Shown here piece after piece: positions 57,946 to 64,000 of a DNA stretch of 64,000 nucleotides. The first letter of the stretch is position 1; each line of letters begins with the position of its first letter. Source of the DNA: Andalucia godoyi (Eukaryota; Discoba; Jakobea; Jakobida; Andaluciidae). A program made the position numbers and the translations under genes. The notes under the pieces were generated by a model. It made no database searches and was not told the DNA's origin. It saw only the letters and a program-made list of their open reading frames with translations. The stretch spans positions 177,097-241,096 of the forward strand of contig VRVR01000030.1 of NCBI GenBank assembly GCA_009859145.1, read 5' to 3'.

Positions 57946-58866
57946 ATGTCCGTTCAGTCTGCAGATCTTTGCTTGTCGAAGAAGCCGAAAGATTTGGAAA
58001 TTCGTGTAAAGTACGAAGCGGACGATCTTGAGCGGCAGTTGGCGACGGCGCTGAAACGGAATGATTTCGATCGATCTGCAGAACTGCGAGATAAGATTGA
58101 GAGGCTGAAACGAGCGGATGCAGAAGCGAAGCAGGCTGCAGAAAAACAGCGACAACATGCAGAACAGTCGAAGCTGAATACAGCGTTTAAGCGGATGTCG
58201 TCGGAAACGGAGCGCCGAGTTGTCGAGTGTGCGTCGATGACTGAGAAAGAGTGCGAAGAGAAGATCAGAGGGATGGAGGCGTCTCATCGGTTTGAGTGGG
58301 AAGCTTTGGAGGAGGAAATCGCGTGGAGAGTGAAGATTGCAAAGCTGAGGTTTTCGCCGTCGTTGATCGCAATGAAGGATGCAGAAGCACGACTGATCTC
58401 CGCACAGCAGTTTGAAGAAGCAAAGGAGCTGCATAGAAGGGTTCTGATCCAAGAAGAGCGCGAGACGGCGAGATGGAAAGCCGATTTGCAGCGAACCATG
58501 GATGCGAAGAGAGCTAGACTGCAGGAGAAGCAAAACGGCGAAACAAACTTTATGCATCAGATGATGGCGAACTTGCGAGTCAAGGGCGAGCGAGCGCGGA
58601 CGCACGAGCTCGAGCTGCTTGCACAGAGAAAACGGAACTTTGAAAAGGATATGAAACATGCTCATCGAATGGAAATGATTCTTCAGCCCGATCCGTCTGG
58701 AACACTTGTCCGAGCAAACTTGTCACATCGAGATAAGAGCTCGACCTACAAGGGCACGCTGCTGCTTGAGAAGCAAACGGGCTCGCGATTCGCAATTCCC
58801 TCTGTCTGCGAGATCGACGAGCTCGAGCGCACACAGGGTCTTGATCGCTCAATCCGACTTGCATAA
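57946..58866 (+). CDS. Coiled-coil protein with UVR-like motif, 306 aa
   Basis: A charged, Ala/Glu/Arg-rich protein, nearly all helix. An early segment, LERQLATALKRNDFDRSAELRDKIERLKR (about residues 28-56), has the UVR-like pattern. A similar pair recurs at KDAEARLISAQQFEEAKELHRRVLIQEE. The C-terminal 60 residues (QPDPSGTLVRANLSHRDKSS) leave the coil and may be a separate binding tail. No catalytic motif, signal peptide or membrane segment. I do not recognise the family; cytoskeletal use is a guess. Start at an ATG in good context (CGAAGATGTC). Confidence 0.8.
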   Translation: MSVQSADLCLSKKPKDLEIRVKYEADDLERQLATALKRNDFDRSAELRDKIERLKRADAEAKQAAEKQRQHAEQSKLNTAFKRMSSETERRVVECASMTEKECEEKIRGMEASHRFEWEALEEEIAWRVKIAKLRFSPSLIAMKDAEARLISAQQFEEAKELHRRVLIQEERETARWKADLQRTMDAKRARLQEKQNGETNFMHQMMANLRVKGERARTHELELLAQRKRNFEKDMKHAHRMEMILQPDPSGTLVRANLSHRDKSSTYKGTLLLEKQTGSRFAIPSVCEIDELERTQGLDRSIRLA

Positions 58867-59114
58867 AATTCCGGGTTCTTTGAGCTCTTCCATAGCAGGC
58901 AGAAAGCACGAAGAGGAGACGGAGGACGCAAAGACCTTTTTGAACAGAAATGTCAACAGTGTGTACAGATTTGCGAGATTTTTTTATATATTAAAAAAAA
59001 GGAGGGAAAAGAAGAATGATGAAAAGCCACAGACAAAAAATAATAAAAAACAAGAAGAAAGAGGAAAACCATGAAGAAACAATAATACTCGAATAACGAA
59101 ACAAGCACTGGAAT

Positions 59115-60617
59115 TTACAGCTCGTCCTTGGTCTCCTCCGCAGCAGATTCGACGGCGGCGAGGTCGGATTCCTTGACTCCAGCAGAGTTGTTCTCGAGCA
59201 GGAACTTGGACATTCCCTCAAGCGTTCGTTCTCCTGAAAAGTTGATGGGCTCCTTGGATCCCTTCTTGAAGAAGTACAAAGTAGGGTATCCCTGAACCTT
59301 GATTGGCTTGGGTGCATCATTCACCGTCGCATCCATCTTTGCAACACGGATGCGGTCTGCAACAGGTGCAAAGCGGGCAGCAAGGTCGTCATAGATCGGG
59401 GCAAGCTGCTTGCAGTGGCCGCACCATGGGGCGTAGAACTCGACCAAAACATCACGGTTCGAGTCAAAAACTTCCTGAACAAAAGACTTTCCAACAAGAA
59501 CAAACACGTGCGACGGATCTTCGTTTGCAGGAATTTCCTCCGAACGCATGAATGCCTCCATCTTTCCCTCTGCGAATTCCTCAACGAACTTTCCAACATT
59601 TTCTGCAGTGAGTTCGGCATTCAAGAACGGGAAGCGCTGGTCGTGGTGGAGATCATCAATTCCGAACGCTGGCGTGGTTCCCGGAAGACCGAGTCTCTTC
59701 TGGTGTTGGCCAAAGCGGGCGTTGTCCAAATAGCAGAAGACAATCTGCTTGTGGCCGTACTTCTGCGCAGACGCCCAGAGAGCCTGGATTGCGGGAATGT
59801 TCTTGACCTCGGCGGCCGACGGAGCCTGTCCTCCGAAAGCCGAGTAGTCCAAGAACAAAACACCGAGGGGCAGTCCACGGTTCACGTACTGTTCTGCAGT
59901 CTGTCCATTGAGTTCTCCAATCAGCGGAAGGACAAGAGACTTTGCCCATGCAACGACATCAGTGTCGACGGCGTCTGCATTCTGTGCAAAATCAAACTTG
60001 ACTTCGGTCTGGTCGAAATCTCTGTATGCGACAATCGAGTCTTCTGATGCAGACGCAATGGATCCGAGCGCAAACAAGTCACGGAGCGCATTAGACGCCT
60101 TGTTGAGGAGTTCCGACGCCTTTGCACCGTACGCAACAATAACCTTGTCTGCTCTGCGTGCATCAACGAATGCTTGTGCTTCTGCAGCAGACGCAAATGA
60201 CGTCATGGAGGGCTCCACCTGCTTCTTCACATACTTGACAATGCCGTCCGCATCGCGGGGTCCCTTGAAGTCCGTTGCAACATCGGATCCACGGAAAATC
60301 TTGATCGTCGGGTATCCCTGAACGCCAAAACGAGACGCGAGTTCCTTGTGAGTGTCCGCATCCACCTTGGCAAGCTTGATGGGCGAGCCCTCCGCGTCAA
60401 GAGTCGTGGCTGCCTTGGCCCACTCCGGCGCAAGCTTCTTGCAGTGGCCACACCACGGTGCATAGAACTCAACAGCGACAAACGAGTGTTCCGCAATCGC
60501 AGCATCAAAGTTTGATCCATCGAGAACAAGAACGTGCTCTTCAGTCGGGATATCAGTCGCCAACGACAGCGAGACCAACGCCGCAACCAAGAGTACAGCA
60601 AACGTAGGACGGATCAT
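59115..60617 (-). CDS. Protein disulfide-isomerase with KDEL retention signal
   Basis: The 500-aa protein has a signal peptide (MIRPTFAVLLVAALVSLSLA), domain a with WCGHC (C56, C59), two inactive thioredoxin-like domains b and b', domain a' with WCGHC (C399, C402), an acidic tail and a terminal KDEL. That is the classical a-b-b'-a' PDI layout and length, acting in the ER lumen to form and rearrange disulfides. YPTIKIF and YPTLYFF supply the cis-proline loops. Start at the ATG at 60615-60617. The coding sequence is rich in C-ending codons and AAG, as expected for a highly expressed gene. The A/T-rich leader contains AATATAATATAATATAATC. Confidence 0.97.
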   Translation of the reverse strand: MIRPTFAVLLVAALVSLSLATDIPTEEHVLVLDGSNFDAAIAEHSFVAVEFYAPWCGHCKKLAPEWAKAATTLDAEGSPIKLAKVDADTHKELASRFGVQGYPTIKIFRGSDVATDFKGPRDADGIVKYVKKQVEPSMTSFASAAEAQAFVDARRADKVIVAYGAKASELLNKASNALRDLFALGSIASASEDSIVAYRDFDQTEVKFDFAQNADAVDTDVVAWAKSLVLPLIGELNGQTAEQYVNRGLPLGVLFLDYSAFGGQAPSAAEVKNIPAIQALWASAQKYGHKQIVFCYLDNARFGQHQKRLGLPGTTPAFGIDDLHHDQRFPFLNAELTAENVGKFVEEFAEGKMEAFMRSEEIPANEDPSHVFVLVGKSFVQEVFDSNRDVLVEFYAPWCGHCKQLAPIYDDLAARFAPVADRIRVAKMDATVNDAPKPIKVQGYPTLYFFKKGSKEPINFSGERTLEGMSKFLLENNSAGVKESDLAAVESAAEETKDEL

Positions 60618-61061
60618 TCGCGAACAATAAGAAAAGTAGTACAAAAAACCAACCAGAAAAAAAATAATAATAATATAATATAATATAATCTAAAATTATA
60701 GAAAATTAAAAAGGAAAGCAAAAAGTAAGAAAACGAAACGAAAGCCGCTGATGAAATGAGAAAAGTCTCGAAAGGGCAGACTTGAGCTGCGTTTGGTTTG
60801 AGATTTGAGCAGAGAAAGACTTGCAGAAGAGCGGAGACACGACAACAGTCTGTGTGATTTTGCCACGTGCAATTTGCTCCAGCGGATGCTTACAGCAGGC
60901 AGGCATCGTTCCTGCAAGAAACGCCCAACTGTAGATTGGCCGTTGGGAGTCCGTTACCTCCGAAACCTGACCGATCACGACAAAAAGGACCGCGTTGCGA
61001 TTTGGGGCGCCTCGAAAATGATGATCAAGAAACCGAACATGCAAGTACGTATGTATAGTTG

Positions 61062-61116
<55 letters not shown>

Positions 61117-61185
61117 CATAGCAGGAGTAGGAGAACACACATAGTAGAAGAGGGGAAAAAAGAAAGAAAGAAAGAAAACAATAAT
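60618..61185. other. Divergent promoter region, PDI and PPP2R3C
   Basis: About 570 bases. It holds AT-rich sequence near the PDI start and a compound CAG/TAG repeat. No additional gene recognised. Confidence 0.45.
61061..61112. repeat. (CAG)n-(TAG)n compound microsatellite
   Basis: Six or so GCA/CAG units followed by about ten TAG units, about 75 bases upstream of the PPP2R3C start. Confidence 0.9.
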
Positions 61186-62919
61186 ATGAGTACATTGTTG
61201 TCGTCGTTGTTGGAGTCGTACACAGCTCGACATGAATTGTCAGGAAAGAACATGGACTTGGTCATGGGTGAGCAAGAGGCCGCGAGTGGGATGCATCATG
61301 GTGGGGCGGCGCCATTGATGCTTCCTCGGCTGCATGCAAAGCCACGGCAGGGCACGGTGGAGCACGTTGTGTATCTCGAAGCCCGGAAGCTGTTTCTTGA
61401 TCGAAAGCACGCGGAACTCATTGATCCGTCGTTGTTTTCACCAATTGCAAAGGTTCTGATGACGCATGCGAACTTGTCGCTGCTGTCGACTCTGGAAGCC
61501 GAGCTCTCTGCGTCTGCGTCTGCGTCTGGGTCTGCGTCTGTGTCTGTGTCTGTGTCGTCTTCAAACTCGGGGTTGAAACGCACGAGAAGCGCCATGCTGC
61601 AAGAATGGAAACGAAAGGTCTCGACGTATATCAATTACGAGCAGTATTCCTACGCGGCCTCTCAGCTCGTGGACGATGGCATCTTGAGCCCTGCGCAGGC
61701 GTCAGAGTACTTGTCACCGGCCGCGTTCCTCATGCACACTCCAGATGCACAAGGCAGGGTCTCCGTGGCGCTGGTTCTCGCACACATCACGAAAAAGACG
61801 GCCGCGATGCAGACACGAATTGCGCTTTCTGTGCATGATGTGGACGGTGACGGCTTCTTGACCGAACAGGATTTGGATGCGTTTGTCTATGAGGCGATTC
61901 CAGCAATCCCGCATATTGCTGCGATTCCAGAGTCGTTTTATCCGTTTTACACGTGTGCAGCCGCGAGAAAGTTTCTCTTTTTCCTTGATCCGATGCGCAG
62001 AGGTATGGTGGACATTCTCGATCTGCTTCAGTCGGATGTTCTGGCCGAGTTTGTCGCTGTGACAACGTGGAACAACTCGCTCTTTGGAGCCCTTGGAAAT
62101 GTACTCGCAGATCTCGACTCTCTGGTTTTTGCAGACACACAGCTCATGAACCCTCTCGGCGGGAGCACTGGAAGCTCGGCACCAAGCGGGCTCTCATCGC
62201 TGCCTCCAATTGGCGGCACCAACAAGCAGCCCATGGGGCTGTTGCACGGAGCCGGTAGCATGGGAATCACCGGCAATGCGGCCCATATGGGAACGAGCAA
62301 TGCTACGGTTATGACGCTCGTTGGTGTTCCGTCCACTTCGCGAGTGATTCCGAGAAAGAACTGGTTTGGCCGAGACTTTTCGCTCGCGGTGTACTCAACG
62401 TTCCTCGACCTTGACCTTGATGCGAACGGGATGCTGGCTCCCGACGAGCTTGAGCACTGGAACTCGGGAATGCTGACAGAGACGTTCGTTAGCCGCGTCT
62501 TTGCTGTGTCCCACACATACGATGGACAGATGGATTACAAAGCGTATCTGGACTTTGTGCTGGCACAGACTTACAAAACAGACCCGGTATCGCTCGCTTA
62601 TCACTTTCGGGTTTTGGATGTTTCGCAGTCGGGAAAAATCACGGTATTTACCATCAATTACTTTTTCAGAGACTTGTCTGTTCGAGTGTCGATGGCTGGC
62701 GCAGACCCAGCAGCCGTCGAAGATGTCAAGGACGAGATCTTTGACATGGTCAAGCCAAAAGACCCCTTTGGCATCACCCTTGACGACTTGGTCAAGTGCA
62801 AGGTCGGTGACACGGTCGTCAGCATACTATCCGACGTCGTCGGATTCATTGCTTACGAAAATCGAGAAAACCAGTCTTCTGCGGGTCAAGATGATGACGG
62901 CGATTCTGCCGATGACTGA
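61186..62919 (+). CDS. PPP2R3C: PP2A regulatory subunit B'' gamma (PPP2R3C / TON2-FASS)
   Basis: The 577-aa protein aligns in pattern with PPP2R3C: FYPFYTCAAARKFLFFLDP, a first EF-hand-like loop DVDGDGFLTEQD, NWFGRDFSLAVYSTFLDLDLDANGMLAPDEL (second EF hand), TYDGQMDYKAYLDFVLA, VFTINYFFRDL, DVKDEIFDMVKPKDPFGI, GDTVVSILSDVVGFIAYENRE. PPP2R3C directs the PP2A phosphatase; plant TON2/FASS organises cortical microtubules and related proteins act at centrosomes and basal bodies. Two low-complexity inserts are extra: an Ala/Ser/Val-Ser repeat (residues about 107-124) and a Gly/Ser-rich loop (about 325-380). The acidic tail DDDGDSADD ends the protein. Confidence 0.95.
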   Translation: MSTLLSSLLESYTARHELSGKNMDLVMGEQEAASGMHHGGAAPLMLPRLHAKPRQGTVEHVVYLEARKLFLDRKHAELIDPSLFSPIAKVLMTHANLSLLSTLEAELSASASASGSASVSVSVSSSNSGLKRTRSAMLQEWKRKVSTYINYEQYSYAASQLVDDGILSPAQASEYLSPAAFLMHTPDAQGRVSVALVLAHITKKTAAMQTRIALSVHDVDGDGFLTEQDLDAFVYEAIPAIPHIAAIPESFYPFYTCAAARKFLFFLDPMRRGMVDILDLLQSDVLAEFVAVTTWNNSLFGALGNVLADLDSLVFADTQLMNPLGGSTGSSAPSGLSSLPPIGGTNKQPMGLLHGAGSMGITGNAAHMGTSNATVMTLVGVPSTSRVIPRKNWFGRDFSLAVYSTFLDLDLDANGMLAPDELEHWNSGMLTETFVSRVFAVSHTYDGQMDYKAYLDFVLAQTYKTDPVSLAYHFRVLDVSQSGKITVFTINYFFRDLSVRVSMAGADPAAVEDVKDEIFDMVKPKDPFGITLDDLVKCKVGDTVVSILSDVVGFIAYENRENQSSAGQDDDGDSADD

Positions 62920-63282
62920 CCCCCCCCGACGACCATGTCAATCATTCCAAAAACATTTTCTGCCTTCCCACCGACCCCAGCGATTCTCCGTTACGCAAAT
63001 TCCTTATGATTCTTGATTTCATTACACTTGACTGCATGCAAGTGAAAAACGTCAAGAGTGGTAAGTACAATGTAGATACAAAACTCTAGCACAATAGGAT
63101 GGGGAAGCATTCATCCCCTCTCAAGGAGAAGGAAGAAAAAAAAATAAAAAAGAATGCGAAAAACAACAACAGCACCAGCACCGGCACCGGCACCGGATCA
63201 GTCTGTCCAACTGGAGCGCTATCTGTGTTGCCGGTAAAAATGCAAAGGCAAAAGGGCCAAAAAAAAAAGTAAAAAAAAGTCA
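62920..63282. other. Spacer with (CACCGG)n repeat
   Basis: About 360 bases between convergent genes. It includes CACCGGCACCGGCACCGG-like repeat at about 63171-63198 and A runs near 63137-63152 and 63257-63280. No gene seen. Confidence 0.45.
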
Positions 63283-64000
63283 TTACATGTTCGGCAGCAC
63301 AACACGGAACGGCAATCTGGGATCAACAGCTTTTCCATCATCCGAATCGTCCAGAACTGCTTGATCTTCCGGATCTGTTGAGACAATAGCGCCTCGGTCA
63401 ACCGCCCGTCTTCTTCGGCGAGTTTCTCTCCTCTTGAACAATGCTTCATCCTGTGCTCTCTTCTTCCGATACACACTCTGCAAGAACGGTTGCAAATCCT
63501 CTGGAAGCGACTCGGTGTCCCGAACCGACATGTCTCCGCACTGATGAATAGGCGCGCTGAACGGCAGTGAATACGAGTACGGCAGCGTTGGATCGGGAGC
63601 CGTGGAGTCTTGGAATGGAACTGAAAACAGCGATTGAAACGGCAACTCCGACCAATGGCGCCATTCCACAAAGTCTCGGGCGACCCCATCGGTCAGTGGA
63701 AACAGCGGAAGCAAATCCTCATCCGTTGGAACGACCTCGGAAACTCCGTCCAAGCGCTTACCAAGGCTGATCTCAGACTTTGGTTTTTTGGAAAGCCTGT
63801 CTTGTACCCATTTTTCGCGCTCCTCTTCTCGATCAAGGGCTCTTTTCCTCGCATGTTCTTGCCGCGATTTGAAAACCCCTTTTGTTTCTTCGTCGACAAC
63901 TGCTGGCTGCCCGGCCTTTCGGAACAAAAGGACATGTGGATGCGAGACCAGCCATTCCTCTAACAATATGATTCGGGCCTGCGACTCGGACGTGCAGTGC
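63283..64000 (-). CDS. Unidentified protein, C-terminal 238 residues (partial)
   Basis: The frame is open from the right edge to a stop at 63283-63285 and has no obligatory start inside the window, so the gene continues beyond it. Visible residues include LLEEWLVSHPHVLLFRKAG, a charged helical stretch (SRQEHARKRALDREEEREKWVQDRLSKK), an Asp/Glu-containing middle, a basic cluster RKKRAQDEALFKRRETRRRRRAVDRG that could be a nuclear localisation signal, and the end DPRLPFRVVLPNM. I do not recognise the family; a nuclear role is only suggested by the basic run. Confidence 0.7.
   Translation of the reverse strand, partial: HCTSESQARIILLEEWLVSHPHVLLFRKAGQPAVVDEETKGVFKSRQEHARKRALDREEEREKWVQDRLSKKPKSEISLGKRLDGVSEVVPTDEDLLPLFPLTDGVARDFVEWRHWSELPFQSLFSVPFQDSTAPDPTLPYSYSLPFSAPIHQCGDMSVRDTESLPEDLQPFLQSVYRKKRAQDEALFKRRETRRRRRAVDRGAIVSTDPEDQAVLDDSDDGKAVDPRLPFRVVLPNM

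Noticed and set aside
1-64000. CRISPR arrays, bacterial operons, or prophage
   Set aside because: No regularly spaced repeats with unique spacers, no ribosome-binding sites, and the gene set is nuclear eukaryotic.

Overview
The window is nuclear DNA of a compact eukaryotic genome, most likely a free-living flagellated protist. Genes lie on both strands a few hundred bases apart. Only six introns are evident in three genes; they are short (72-197 nt) with GTATGT-like donors. Eukaryotic hallmark proteins abound: RAE1, a complex I NDUFA5 subunit, a KDEL-ended PDI, a UBX protein, a TPRA1-type membrane protein, a PP2A B'' subunit (PPP2R3C/TON2) and a mitochondrial-type PDK/BCKDK kinase. A candidate SF-assemblin, a TSNAXIP1_N-like coiled-coil protein and other coiled-coil proteins suggest a flagellar or basal-body cytoskeleton. 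The standard genetic code fits. A gene-dense flagellate such as a jakobid would match, but the species cannot be fixed from the sequence.

Layout. 0-7 kb: end of an unknown gene, an HD-domain phosphohydrolase, a hypothetical protein, an F-box/LRR protein and a spliced RecQ helicase. 7-18 kb: one giant gene of about 3,572 codons (two CH domains, a very long helical rod, terminal EF-hands). 18-27 kb: an ankyrin protein, a secreted GH125 mannosidase, a FAF2-like UBA/UAS/UBX protein, a TPRA1 homologue and a tandem CCCH zinc-finger protein. 27.5-30.9 kb: a decayed Ty1/copia retrotransposon with both LTRs. 32-45 kb: a 1,123-aa coiled-coil protein, a STE20-like kinase, a 2H phosphoesterase, two more coiled-coil proteins, a small ankyrin protein and NDUFA5. 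46-53 kb: RAE1, a TFB1M-type rRNA dimethyltransferase, a GapN-type aldehyde dehydrogenase and an NlpC/P60-like protein. 53-64 kb: a 5S rRNA gene, the SF-assemblin candidate, the PDK-family kinase, a coiled-coil protein, PDI, PPP2R3C and a partial gene.

The most unusual content is a set of relics related to TnpB/Fanzor (OrfB-type, RuvC-like, RNA-guided nuclease) genes at about 37.7-38.65 kb (two, inverted), 45.4-45.7 kb and 53.2-53.6 kb. They share a 3' end of the reading frame. Two share a hairpin that overlaps the stop codon, and two share a 22-bp left-hand motif. All are frameshifted or internally deleted, so they look like decayed or non-autonomous copies of an element whose intact form should exist elsewhere in the genome. 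A second unexplained repeat family occurs as an inverted pair at about 31.4 and 57.6 kb.

Recurrent features include T-rich leaders of the TTTTGTTTT type just upstream of many start codons, and many microsatellites in leaders and introns. Several apparent N-terminal hydrophobic extensions are translations of these T-rich leaders, so starts were placed at the first ATG after them.
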